NCBI GenBank assembly: GCA_016871335.1
Contig: VFZF01000001.1
Coordinates: forward strand, 124,001 to 188,000
DNA length: 64,000 nt
Origin: Acidimicrobiia bacterium
GTDB taxonomy: Bacteria; Acidobacteriota; Vicinamibacteria; Vicinamibacterales; SCN-69-37
Direction: 5' to 3'
Shown here: piece by piece, positions 33,722-41,936 of the stretch
Layout of the letters: every line of letters starts with the position of its first letter
Position numbering within the stretch: position 1 is the stretch's first letter
Notes under the pieces: generated by a model
Databases searched by the model: none
Told to the model about the DNA's origin: nothing
The model's input: only the letters and a program-made list of their open reading frames with translations
Position numbers and translations under genes: made by a program

Positions 33722-35338
33722 TTATCGCCGCTGGTGCCGGAGGACCTGGCCAGGTCGCGCAGGCGCGGCCTCCCCCGACTGGACGACGAGCTGCCCATTC
33801 ACGAGCACGTGGGAAATCCCGGTGGGGTACGCATGCGGCGCGTCAAACGTCGCGGTGTCGCCCACAGTGGCCGGATCAAAAATCACCAGGTCAGCCACCC
33901 ACCCCTCGCGAATTTCGCCGCGCTCAGCGAAGCCGAACTGACGCGCAGGCACCGACGCCAGTTTGCGCACGGCTTCCTCGAGCGAAATCACACGCCGTTC
34001 ACGCACGTAGCGCCCGAGGATCCGGACCGCGTTCCCGTACCCGCGCGGGTGCGGCACACCGGACCCGAACACGTTGATGCCGGCATCGGACGCAAATCCA
34101 ACCATCGGATGTTTCATGATGGTCTCCACGTCGTCTTCACTCATGAAGTGGTAGACCATGGACGCGCCGCCATTCATCATCATCCGGCGCGCGGCTTCAA
34201 GCTGTGCATCCGCCGTGTCGGCCCCGATCATCTTCTGCGCCACGGCCTTCATGGAGAGGCCGTTGTACTCCGGCTGCGGACGATAGGTCGCCACCGTCGC
34301 CCACGACAGATCCGTGAACCCGCGCTCGGCCAGCAACTGCACGATCTCGTTCCTGATCCGCGCCCAGGTCGCGTCGTCTTTCAGCCGCGCAGTGACCTCG
34401 GCGTTTGTGCCTTCCAGCGCCCACGACGGGAACCGAATCGCCAACCCGGACGAACCGGCGGTATAGGCGTATTGATCCGCCTCGACATCGATACCGCGCC
34501 GACGCGCGTCATCAATCAGGGCCAACGCCTTCGCGCTCGCCCCCCACTGCTTGGGACTGTCGACCTTCAGGTGGGAAATCTGCACCGGCATTCGCAGGAG
34601 GCGGCCGACATTGATCGTCTCGGCGACAGCCTCCAGCAGCGCGGTGCCTTCGTTCCGCATGTGCGACACGTAAATGCCGCCCTCGTTGGCGGCCACACGC
34701 GCCAGTTCGATGATCTCCGAGCTCTCGGCGTACGTGCCAGGGATGTACTGCAGGCCGGTTGAAAACCCGACGGCGCCGTCGGCCATGCCCTTGAAGACCA
34801 GCGCCTTCATCTGCTGCAACTCGCTCGCCGACGGTGAACGCTGGGCGCGGCCCATCACCGACGATCGCACGGTGTTGTGCCCGATCAGGGTGGCGTAGTT
34901 CACGGCCGGCGGCGCGTCGGCGATCTTCTCGAACGCGGCTCCGACATCCAGCGCCGACCCACCACAGTTGCCCGCGACGATGGTCGTCACTCCCATGCGG
35001 ACGAAGTTGATCGCGTGCGGCTGATCGGCGAGTCCGTCCGCGTGGGTGTGGACGTCGATGAATCCCGGCGCCACCACCTGCCCACCGGCGTCAATACGCT
35101 GGCGCGCCTGGGTGCCTGAGGGGGGATTGATGCGGGTGATGCGCCCGTTGTGAATCGCCAGGCTTCCAGCACGCGCCGGCGCCCCGGTGCCGTCCACAAT
35201 CCGCGCATTCACGATCAGGAGATCAACCGGTTCCTGCGGCGCCTGCGCCGCAATCGTCGCGGCACCGCCTGCGACGAGCAGCGCAGCGGCCCACCCGCCC
35301 AGCCGTCCAGCCGCCCAACCATCCACCCACCCACTCAT
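33722..35338 (-). CDS. N-acyl-D-amino-acid deacylase (amidohydrolase superfamily)
   Basis: 538 residues. Amidohydrolase metal motif FIDVHTHADG, then GNCGGSALD, YVSHMRNEG, ISHLKVDSPKQWG, FASDAGINVF and the closing SVPARQFGFAERGEI with a DLVIFDP strand match D-aminoacylases, which release D-amino acids from N-acyl forms. A signal peptide (AALLVAGGAATIAAQA) places it in the periplasm. Its n-region MSGWVDGWAAGRLGGW is encoded by a family A repeat. The start overlaps the symporter stop (ATGA), so breakdown and uptake of the product may be linked. Confidence 0.9.
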   Translation of the reverse strand: MSGWVDGWAAGRLGGWAAALLVAGGAATIAAQAPQEPVDLLIVNARIVDGTGAPARAGSLAIHNGRITRINPPSGTQARQRIDAGGQVVAPGFIDVHTHADGLADQPHAINFVRMGVTTIVAGNCGGSALDVGAAFEKIADAPPAVNYATLIGHNTVRSSVMGRAQRSPSASELQQMKALVFKGMADGAVGFSTGLQYIPGTYAESSEIIELARVAANEGGIYVSHMRNEGTALLEAVAETINVGRLLRMPVQISHLKVDSPKQWGASAKALALIDDARRRGIDVEADQYAYTAGSSGLAIRFPSWALEGTNAEVTARLKDDATWARIRNEIVQLLAERGFTDLSWATVATYRPQPEYNGLSMKAVAQKMIGADTADAQLEAARRMMMNGGASMVYHFMSEDDVETIMKHPMVGFASDAGINVFGSGVPHPRGYGNAVRILGRYVRERRVISLEEAVRKLASVPARQFGFAERGEIREGWVADLVIFDPATVGDTATFDAPHAYPTGISHVLVNGQLVVQSGEAAPARPGQVLRHQRR

Positions 35339-35350
35339 CCGCCCACCCGC
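35282..35350. repeat. Family A micro-repeat across the symporter/deacylase junction
   Basis: On the plus strand a run of CCACCCACCCACTCATCC-like words (CCGCCCAGCCGTCCAGCC before, CGCCCACCCGCTCATCC after) spans the overlap of two genes. In the coding orientation it encodes the final DERVGG of the symporter and the first 16 or so residues of the deacylase signal peptide. Confidence 0.8.
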
Positions 35351-37038
35351 TCATCCGTGCGCGTGACCGCCGACACCACAAGGCCCACGACCGTCACCAC
35401 GACTGCGCCAACGACGTTCTGCCAGAGGTACGCGGTCGAGGTGTTGGTGGCGACATAGCCCACCGCAAGCATGCCGCAGATGAGACCGATGAAGGCGCCA
35501 TGTCCGTTGGCGCGTTTGAAGGCCAGAGCCAGAATGAAGACGCCAAGAATCGACCCGTAGAAGTACGAGCCGAACTTGTTCACCACTTCAATCAGCGACC
35601 CCATGTTGGCGGCGAAGGTGGCGACAAAACACGCAAACAGTCCCCAGAACAACGTGGCCCAGCGCGACACCACGACGTAGTGGGCATCGTCGGCCTTCTT
35701 GTTCAAGTGTCGACGATAGATGTCGATCACCGACGCGGTCGCCAGCGAATTCAGTTCTGCGGCCACGCTCGACATCGCCGCAGCAAAGATCGCCGCGATG
35801 ATGAGGCCGACCAGCCCCACCGGCAGGTGCTGGGTCACGAACGTGGGAAACACGTAGTTCGTGTCGTTGTAGCTCTTGTCCGGCGTCGCGTCGACCACGA
35901 GCGCCCGGGCGCGCGCCCGCACGCTGCGGACCGCCTCGTCGGCTTCGATGAATGAGGCCCTCGCCTGATCAGCCGCCGCTGCTGCAGTGCCCTCGGCCGT
36001 CGACGCCGCCATCGCGTGTGCAGCGGTCTTGCGCTGTTCCTGCACCTGCGCAAACTCCTGCTCCAGCGCCGCATAGTCACCGGCCCTGGCGCTGGCTTGA
36101 ACCGCCGCCACATGGGTGTTCTTGAACAGCATCGGGCTCGGCGCAAACAGGAAGTAGGCGAACATCAACACACCCACCATCAGCACAAGCACCTGCAGCG
36201 GAATCTTCCAGTACGCACTCATCAACAGCGAGTGCCGTGCCTGATCGACCGATTTGGCCGTCAGGTAGCGCTGCACCTGGCTCTGGTCGCATCCGAAATA
36301 CGACAACGACAGGAACAGACCACCGATCAGTCCGGACCAGAACGTGTACGGATTCGAGATGTCGAAGCTGAAATCCAACGCCTGCATCTTGCCGACCGCC
36401 CCGGCGGTATGGAGCGCCGCGCCGACACTGACGTCATCCGGCAGACCCATGATCAACGCCACCACCGCCGCCAACAGTCCGCCCACAATCACGAACATCT
36501 GCTTGACGTCCGCCCATGTCACGGCCTGTACGCCGCCCTTCATGGTGTAGAAGATGGTGGGCACCCCGAATGCCAGAATCGTCAGCGTCAGGTTCCACCC
36601 GAAGATCACCGACAGAATCACCGACGGTGCCGCAATGACGGCGCCACACGCCATGCCACGCGACAACAGGAACAGAATGGCCGTGACCAGACGTGTCTTC
36701 GCATCAAACCGTCGCTCAAGGTACTCGTAGGCCGTGTACACCTTTGCCCGGTGAAAAAACGGCACCACGGTCAGCGACAGAATGATCATCGCCAGCGGCA
36801 ACCCGAAGTAGAACTGCACAAACGACAGGCCGGCCGTATAGCCCTGCCCTGTCGTTCCGACGAGCGTGATAGCCGATAGCTGCGTGGCCATCACCGACAA
36901 CCCGACGGCCCACCACGGCAGCGAACGGTTCGCGAGGAAATACCCTTCGAGTTTTTCGGTCTGTCGGCTGAGGCGCACGCCGGTCCAGACGATCCACACC
37001 AGGTACGTGATAACGATGGCCCAATCGATCCAATGCAT
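35335..37038 (-). CDS. Sodium:solute symporter (SSS family)
   Basis: 567 residues. Family markers: YFLANRSLPWWAVGLSVMAT, AITLVGTTGQGYTAG, TWADVKQMFVIVGG, FGCDQSQVQRYL and AAMSSVAAELNSLATAS (sodium-site helix). Between two membrane segments it carries a cytoplasmic or periplasmic insertion of about 90 residues with a helical, Ala/Gln-rich stretch (EQEFAQVQEQRKTAAHAMAA). It probably imports sugars, carboxylates or acyl-amino-acid products. Neighbours are a 38-residue membrane protein before it and a D-aminoacylase after it, all within a few bases. Confidence 0.92.
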   Translation of the reverse strand: MHWIDWAIVITYLVWIVWTGVRLSRQTEKLEGYFLANRSLPWWAVGLSVMATQLSAITLVGTTGQGYTAGLSFVQFYFGLPLAMIILSLTVVPFFHRAKVYTAYEYLERRFDAKTRLVTAILFLLSRGMACGAVIAAPSVILSVIFGWNLTLTILAFGVPTIFYTMKGGVQAVTWADVKQMFVIVGGLLAAVVALIMGLPDDVSVGAALHTAGAVGKMQALDFSFDISNPYTFWSGLIGGLFLSLSYFGCDQSQVQRYLTAKSVDQARHSLLMSAYWKIPLQVLVLMVGVLMFAYFLFAPSPMLFKNTHVAAVQASARAGDYAALEQEFAQVQEQRKTAAHAMAASTAEGTAAAAADQARASFIEADEAVRSVRARARALVVDATPDKSYNDTNYVFPTFVTQHLPVGLVGLIIAAIFAAAMSSVAAELNSLATASVIDIYRRHLNKKADDAHYVVVSRWATLFWGLFACFVATFAANMGSLIEVVNKFGSYFYGSILGVFILALAFKRANGHGAFIGLICGMLAVGYVATNTSTAYLWQNVVGAVVVTVVGLVVSAVTRTDERVGG

Positions 37039-37041
37039 GGT

Positions 37042-37158
37042 TTATCCGAAATGACGGCTGAGCCAATACAGACCGAGGATGACGAACACCTCGATAATCA
37101 AAACGGCGGCGTAGATTCGGCTCAGGTCGGACTCGCCTGGATGGGGCTCTGGTGGCAT
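37042..37158 (-). CDS. 38-residue single-helix membrane protein, putative symporter accessory peptide
   Basis: From the ATG at 37158 the product is 38 residues: a short polar start (MPPEPHPGESDLSR), one strong membrane helix (IYAAVLIIEVFVILGLYWL) and a basic end (SRHFG). Its TAA stop is three bases before the symporter ATG, so it is translated from the same message. The open frame reaches up to 37257, but those codons cover a GATGGGGA repeat and are not convincing. Small membrane peptides encoded just before SSS symporters are known in other bacteria as accessory proteins; the role here is inferred from position. Confidence 0.68.
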   Translation of the reverse strand: MPPEPHPGESDLSRIYAAVLIIEVFVILGLYWLSRHFG

Positions 37159-37161
37159 GCC

Positions 37162-37195
37162 CGAAGTATAGATGGGGAGATGGGGAGATGGGCTA
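37162..37195. repeat. GATGGGGA micro-repeat upstream of the symporter operon
   Basis: ATAGATGGGGAGATGGGGA followed by GATGGGC lies immediately upstream of the 38-residue gene. It belongs to the same type as the repeats at 18.5 and 51.9 kb. The rest of the interval up to 37344 shows no gene or clear signal. Confidence 0.7.
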
Positions 37196-37344
37196 CGGTG
37201 GGCGCGTGTCTTACGCTTATGTGCGGTCTTGCGGCCGAGGCGGCGGCGGAGGGACAAAAGCCGGCGTGGGGCATCAGTAGGTCCTTCACGCCTCGGTGGA
37301 CGACACCGGAGGGCGGCACGGCGGTCTTTCTGGCGGAGGAAGTC

Positions 37345-37746
37345 TCACTTGAGGGCCAGGACCTCCGACTGGGCATCGTACGCGGCCGCACGCAGGCTGC
37401 TCGCCTCCGTGGGGCAGGAACAGTACGTGACCACCAGCCGGCCTCGCGCCAGACGTCTTCCATCAGCAACGCCCAGGGACCCGGTCTCAAGCTCATCGAG
37501 CGTGACGTGGATCGCACCAGCGATGCGCCCGGTTTCATAACTGGCGCGGTCGCGCACATCAACCACCAGCACCTCCCCTTTGTCGAACAACCGCTGAAAC
37601 TCGAGGATGGGAATCCCCTCGGCCTCACGCGCCTGACGAACCTCCCCGACCTCCGCCCTCAGGTGGCTCACCACCGCCCATCCCAGCAACCCCACCACGG
37701 CCACCAACCCCATCGTCACCGCCCACTGCCGTTTCTGTCGTAGCAT
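37345..37746 (-). CDS. Membrane-anchored rhodanese-domain protein, short C-terminus
   Basis: 133 residues. An N-terminal anchor (VTMGLVAVVGLLGWAVV) is followed by a rhodanese domain: VLVVDVRDRASYETGRIAGA, then the active loop VVTYCSCPTEASS with the catalytic cysteine. Such domains move sulfane sulfur or act as redox sensors in the envelope. The domain stops at SEVLALK, without the usual final GG-x-x-AW strand-helix, so it is about 15-20 residues short; an early frame change or stop is likely. It diverges from the GlcD-type oxidase gene with only 12 bases between start codons. Confidence 0.8.
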   Translation of the reverse strand: MLRQKRQWAVTMGLVAVVGLLGWAVVSHLRAEVGEVRQAREAEGIPILEFQRLFDKGEVLVVDVRDRASYETGRIAGAIHVTLDELETGSLGVADGRRLARGRLVVTYCSCPTEASSLRAAAYDAQSEVLALK

Positions 37747-37758
37747 CGTGATCCTCCT

Positions 37759-39390
37759 GTGCCTGCGTCCTTCATCCGCGCGCGTGAATCAAGAAGTGCC
37801 GGTGGCCGTCACGCCGACGACCCAGCGGCTTCGCTCGTCGACACGTCACCCGACGTGCTCCATGCGCACCGTGAAGACGCGGCCCACTTTGCTGGCGGCC
37901 ACGCTGATGGCGTGGCCAAGCCGCGATCGGAACAGGACGTGGCCCGCCTGCTGACGGCGTCGACCCGGGTGCTGCCCATCGGCGCCCAGTCGTCGTTGAC
38001 CGGAGGCGCCACGCCCGACGGTGGACTCGTGCTCTCCACGGTGCGACTCACAGATATTCAGGAAGTGGGCCAACGGCTTTTCCGAACAGAAGCGGGCGCT
38101 GAGATCGAAACGTTGCAGAATCTGCTACATCGGGCCGACCAGTGGTACGCACCTTCTCCCACATACACAGGAGCGCTGGCAGGCGGCGTGGTCGCGACCA
38201 ACGCTGCGGGGGCATCGACGTTCAAGTACGGCACAACCCGCCGGTGGACTGAGGGCCTCACCGTCGTGCTGACATGTGGACACGTCCTCGACCTGATGCG
38301 TGGGAACTGTGTCGCGGGCGATGACCGGACGTTCACCATCGAGTGCCCGTGCGGCCGGCGGACCCTGCGACACGGGTCGTACCGGATGCCCGATGTACCA
38401 AAAGTCTCCGCTGGTTATTTCGCCGCCCCTGGTATGGATCTCGTCGACCTGTTCATCGGCGCTGAAGGCACGCTCGGGGTGATCACGGCAGTGACGTTTC
38501 GGGTGCTCCCGGAACCTCCAGCCGTGGCCTGGGCGATGGTGCCGGTGCGTTCCGAGTCCGCCGCGGTCTCGCTCGTCGACGCGTTGCGTCGCGCATCACA
38601 AGATTCCTGGCGTCACAGCGACCCTCATGGCATCGACGTCGCCGCCATCGAACACGTGGACCGCCGCTGCCTCGAGATCCTGCGCGAGGACGGAATCGAC
38701 ACCAAACACGACATCACAGTGCCACTCGACGCCGAGCTGATGCTGCTCATTCAGCTGGAGCTGCCAGGCGGCACGACGCCGGCCGATGGCTATGCCCAGG
38801 TCGCGATCGCGCTCGACTCTGACGCGCCAGATACCCCGCTCGTACGCTTCCTGCGCCTCCTCAACGTGCATCAGGCGCTCGACGATGCCCAGATGGCGTG
38901 GCCGGGAGAACGTCGACGCATCGAGCAGTTCCTGGCGTTCAGGGAGTCGGCGCCCGCCGGTGTGAACCGCCGCGTCGGCAACGCCAAACGCGACATCAAC
39001 GATCGGATCGAAAAGACCGCCGCCGACATGATCGTGCCCTTTGAACACTTCGGCGAGATGCTGGCGATCTATCGGGAGGGCTACAGCCGCCGGGGGCTCG
39101 ACTTCGCCATCTGGGGTCACATCTCGGACGGCAACGTCCATCCGAACGTCATCCCCACGTCCTACGCCGACATCGTCTCCGGCCGCGAAGCCATTCTTGA
39201 ATTTGGTCGCGAAGTCGCGCGCCTTGGCGGTTGCCCGCTCGCCGAACATGGCGTGGGCCGCAGTTCCGTGAAGCAGGCGCTATTGCGTCAGCTGTACGGC
39301 GATGCCGGGCTCGACGAAATGCGTGCGATCAAGTCCGCGCTCGACCCTGACTGGAAGCTTGCGCCAGGGGTGATCTTCAGCCGGACCTGA
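37759..39390 (+). CDS. FAD-linked oxidase of the GlcD/D-lactate dehydrogenase type
   Basis: 543 residues. The PCMH FAD-binding half shows AKPRSEQDVARLL, LPIGAQSSLTGGATPDGG and the long YTGALAGGVVATNAAGAST loop, then FIGAEGTLGVITAVTFRVLP. The C-terminal substrate half has WGHISDGNVHPNVIP and AEHGVGRSSVKQ, the metal and catalytic histidine sites of the D-2-hydroxyacid dehydrogenase group. It oxidises a D-2-hydroxyacid such as lactate or glycolate at the membrane. The start is probably GTG at 37759, though a start slightly downstream is possible since the first 30 residues are unlike the family. Confidence 0.87.
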   Translation: MPASFIRARESRSAGGRHADDPAASLVDTSPDVLHAHREDAAHFAGGHADGVAKPRSEQDVARLLTASTRVLPIGAQSSLTGGATPDGGLVLSTVRLTDIQEVGQRLFRTEAGAEIETLQNLLHRADQWYAPSPTYTGALAGGVVATNAAGASTFKYGTTRRWTEGLTVVLTCGHVLDLMRGNCVAGDDRTFTIECPCGRRTLRHGSYRMPDVPKVSAGYFAAPGMDLVDLFIGAEGTLGVITAVTFRVLPEPPAVAWAMVPVRSESAAVSLVDALRRASQDSWRHSDPHGIDVAAIEHVDRRCLEILREDGIDTKHDITVPLDAELMLLIQLELPGGTTPADGYAQVAIALDSDAPDTPLVRFLRLLNVHQALDDAQMAWPGERRRIEQFLAFRESAPAGVNRRVGNAKRDINDRIEKTAADMIVPFEHFGEMLAIYREGYSRRGLDFAIWGHISDGNVHPNVIPTSYADIVSGREAILEFGREVARLGGCPLAEHGVGRSSVKQALLRQLYGDAGLDEMRAIKSALDPDWKLAPGVIFSRT

Positions 39391-39394
39391 GTCC

Positions 39395-39470
39395 TGAGTG
39401 CCGTAGGGCGCGCTGGGTTTGAGCGCGCCGGCAGAGACGCGCTGCAACCCAGCGCGTCCTACGAACGACT
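39395..39470. repeat. Family D micro-repeat with GC-rich palindrome
   Basis: GTAGGGCGCGCTGGG (39403 onward, through GAGCGCGCC at 39429) and then GCTGCAACCCAGCGCGTCCTAC fill the gap between two convergent genes. The 27 bases at 39403-39429 match the reverse complement of 47101-47127 at 24 positions. Self-complementary GGCGCGC arms give a possible terminator hairpin. Confidence 0.75.
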
Positions 39471-40305
39471 ACCGGATCCTCGCCGTGACTTCGAACCTGC
39501 GATAGTTCGTGTAGGTCGATTCGACGACCACGGTTTCTTTCAGGCGCGGGGATGAGTGGCTGTACCGCTCCTGCATCGTCGCCGGCAGCCACAACTTCAG
39601 CTTCTCGTTCTCTGTGAACGTTGTGGTCAGCTGCGCGGCGGTGGGGCCGTCCTTCATATTCACGAGGGACCACTGCAGTCGACCGGTCTCCGCGTCGAGC
39701 ACCAACTCGCCGCTGGTAAAGACCGGGCCGCCGCTGGCCGCCTGCACGAGTGTCGGCCGGTCACGCTCGGTGAATGTCAATGTGACGGAGGTGCCCGCAT
39801 CACCACGGCCGACGGACTTCCGCTCGAATCGAAACCGCGACTGGTGCTTCGCGTCCAGAATCATCAACGCAAACATGGGCTCGTTGAAGTTCCTGGTGAC
39901 AACGCCGATGTTGTAGCGCGCGTTGCGATCCGCCATCGCGCGGCCGATGCTGGCCATCGACCCGCGGTTGAGCAGGCCCCGCAGATCCGCACCGGCCTCG
40001 ACCGGTTTGCCATCGACCGTCGTAATGTCGCGCACCGACAGCCATCCGCCGTCGGCCGGCACCCAGGCCAGGAAAAAATCCCCCGAGGTCTCGCGCCGTG
40101 CCCGGCGCCGGTCGCGGTCGTCGAACACTTCCTGAACGGCCTGCTCGTCGGCAATCACAAACCGCAGGGCCTCCTGATAGGCCTTGAGATACGAGGTCGC
40201 CGCCGCGAGTACAGCGCGGGTCGAGGTGTCCACCGGGCGCGCCTGGTCCTGCGCCAGCACCGGCGCCACCGCCGCCACACACAGAAGCATCAGGAACCGC
40301 TGCAT
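39469..40305 (-). CDS. Secreted protein of unknown function
   Basis: 278 residues with a clear signal peptide (FLMLLCVAAVAPVLAQ). The mature part has a helical stretch (LAAATSYLKAYQEALRFVIA), a basic DDRDRRRARRE segment and then a strand-rich half (TSVTLTFTERDRPTLVQ, SGELVLDAETGRLQWS, RFEVTARIR). Alternating strands of this kind resemble LolA/MucB-like lipid-binding sheets and similar acidobacterial exported proteins, but I recognise no family. It diverges from the LolA-like gene at 40447, which may be a functional neighbour. Confidence 0.75.
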   Translation of the reverse strand: MQRFLMLLCVAAVAPVLAQDQARPVDTSTRAVLAAATSYLKAYQEALRFVIADEQAVQEVFDDRDRRRARRETSGDFFLAWVPADGGWLSVRDITTVDGKPVEAGADLRGLLNRGSMASIGRAMADRNARYNIGVVTRNFNEPMFALMILDAKHQSRFRFERKSVGRGDAGTSVTLTFTERDRPTLVQAASGGPVFTSGELVLDAETGRLQWSLVNMKDGPTAAQLTTTFTENEKLKLWLPATMQERYSHSSPRLKETVVVESTYTNYRRFEVTARIR

Positions 40306-40446
40306 TGAGCCACCAGTGTTACACAGCCGTCACGAACCCCGGCCCCTGGACCCCGGACCATGAGCCACCGGGATTTTGCCGCCATTGGCCGATAGCGCGG
40401 ACCGGTCGGGCCGAGTCGCCATAAGATGCCTGTGGAGGTTTTGCAG

Positions 40447-41193
40447 ATGATGAGACAAGTGATGTTCGTGCGTGCGTTGGTGGCGGCCTGTGTGATCGCA
40501 GCTGCCGGATCGTACGCACCCGAAGCGTCGGCCCAGACGGTTGATGAAATCGTCGCGAAGAACCACGCGTCGAAGGGTGGCCTGGAGAAGTGGAAGGCCA
40601 TTCAGACGCAGCGCATGGAAGGCATCGCGTCGGCGCAGGGGTTTGAACTTGGCATGGTCGTCTACGGCAAGCGCCCGAACATGGGCCGGCAGGATCTGAC
40701 GATCGACGTCGGACAGGGTCCCATGACGATGGTCAACCTGTTTGATGGCGAGAAGGCCTGGATGATCAACCCGATGATGGGTTCGACCACGCCCCAGGAA
40801 GTGGCAGGCCCAGAGGCGGATACCCTGAAGGACCAGGCGGACTTCGATGGCTCGCTCATTGACTACAAGACCAAGGGCCACACGGTCGAACTCGTTGGCA
40901 CGGTCGATGTTGGAGGCAAAAAGGCGCATCACCTGAAGGTCACGCGGAAGAACCTCCCGGTACAGCACTACTACATCGACGCGGACAATGGCGTTGAGCT
41001 GAAGATTGCGACCGAGGCCGCCGGCATGGCGCCCGCGACCGAAGCCGAGATGTCGGACTACCGCTCGGTGGACGGCGTCATGGTGCCGCACCTGATCAAG
41101 GTCAGCCAGGCCGGCCAGCTGCAGGCGGAACTGCGCATCTCCAAGGTGGAATTCAACATCCCGCTCGACGACGCGCTGTTCAAGATCAGGTAG
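40447..41193 (+). CDS. Secreted LolA-like outer-membrane lipoprotein-sorting-type protein
   Basis: 248 residues from the ATG at 40447, which has GGAGG eight bases upstream (40434-40438); an earlier ATG at 40426 lacks such a site. Signal peptide VRALVAACVIAAAGSYAPEA. The mature start VDEIVAKNHASKGGLEKWKA and the later repeated strands (TVELVGTVDVGGKKAHHLKV, YYIDADNGVELKI) fit the LolA/LppX half-barrel group seen widely in Acidobacteria, where a LolA name does not imply lipoprotein transport. It probably carries a lipid or hydrophobic ligand through the periplasm. Confidence 0.82.
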   Translation: MMRQVMFVRALVAACVIAAAGSYAPEASAQTVDEIVAKNHASKGGLEKWKAIQTQRMEGIASAQGFELGMVVYGKRPNMGRQDLTIDVGQGPMTMVNLFDGEKAWMINPMMGSTTPQEVAGPEADTLKDQADFDGSLIDYKTKGHTVELVGTVDVGGKKAHHLKVTRKNLPVQHYYIDADNGVELKIATEAAGMAPATEAEMSDYRSVDGVMVPHLIKVSQAGQLQAELRISKVEFNIPLDDALFKIR

Positions 41194-41201
41194 AGCTATT
41201 C

Positions 41202-41235
41202 ACAGGGAGACGCGGAGGCCTCTGTGTCTCCCTGT
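41202..41235. terminator. Terminator-like hairpin, family E core
   Basis: ACAGGGAGAC (41202-41211) pairs with GTCTCCCTGT (41226-41235) around a 14-base GC-rich loop. It follows the LolA-like gene and precedes the end of the LytS/LytTR relic on the opposite strand. The same CTCCCTGT-bounded stem occurs at 17.3 and 52.9 kb. Confidence 0.65.
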
Positions 41236-41247
41236 TGATTTGTAACT

Positions 41248-41935
41248 CTAGAGCGGCCTCCCGAGGCGCTCCTGCAGTTTCTCCCTGTAGCCGCGGCTCA
41301 ACGTCAGCTTGGTGCCGTTCCGCAGAATCACGACGTACTCGCCGTTGAACCACGGCTGCACTTCCTTGATGCGCGCGATGTTCACGATGCGCGAGCGATG
41401 GATCCGGAAGAAGGTGTCCGGGTGCAGTCGCACGTAGTTGCCGGCGGCTTCCACCCAGTCGATTTCGTTTGCGCGCAAGAAGAACAGGTGCCCGCCGCGA
41501 CGCCGTACTTGATCGCGTTCTCAACGAGCGGCTGAAGAATCAGCGCCGGCACCTGGGCGACAGCGATGACGCCGACGCCGGCACACAGCTCCCAGTCGAG
41601 CAGCTGCGCCAGCTGCAGCGGGAACGTTCGAAGCCGCTGGTGCCCCCCCCCCCCGCGCCCCCCCAGTTCCATGTCCGCGGCCAGAAGGCCCGGCGATATC
41701 CGCCAGACCAGGGTCTCCACCGTCGTCAGCAGCGCCACGGGTAACGTGGAGGCAACGACGACAGCGGTGACGCGAAGGGGCACCGCCACCTTGGGGCGAC
41801 GGTCGACACGCCAGTTCCGCACGAGCACCACCAGCGGCACCGACAGGCGTGTCGCGACAAACGCGAGCGAGGTAGAGAACGCGGCAGTGAGGACTTTTGT
41901 CCCGATCCGGACGACAAAAGCCGTTATTATGCGAA
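41248..41935 (-). pseudogene. Collapsed LytS-type histidine kinase / LytTR response regulator
   Basis: Reading leftward, 41935-41690 encodes hydrophobic segments (VLTAAFSTSLAFVATRLSVP, TAVVVASTLPVALLTTVETL) typical of a LytS-like sensor. After a G-rich run (opposite strand C12 and C7 at 41643-41664) comes VPALILQPLVENAIKYGVA, the N-box of LytS kinases. Directly behind it the frame shifts to RANEIDWVEAAGNYVRLHPD and the rest of a LytTR DNA-binding domain (FRIHRSRIVNIARIKEVQP, stop at 41248). The kinase histidine box, ATP lid and the whole receiver domain are missing, so a kinase gene and its regulator gene were fused by deletion. A 76-residue LytTR peptide could still be made. Confidence 0.75.
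41894..41930 (+). promoter_or_regulatory. Inverted repeat and -10-like element upstream of speA
   Basis: CTTTTGTC (41894-41901) and GACAAAAG (41913-41920) form a perfect inverted repeat with an 11-base spacer, followed by TATTAT (41925-41930) seven bases before the GTG start of arginine decarboxylase. It may be an operator with a -10 box; no convincing -35 at standard spacing was found. Confidence 0.4.
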
Positions 41936-41936
41936 C

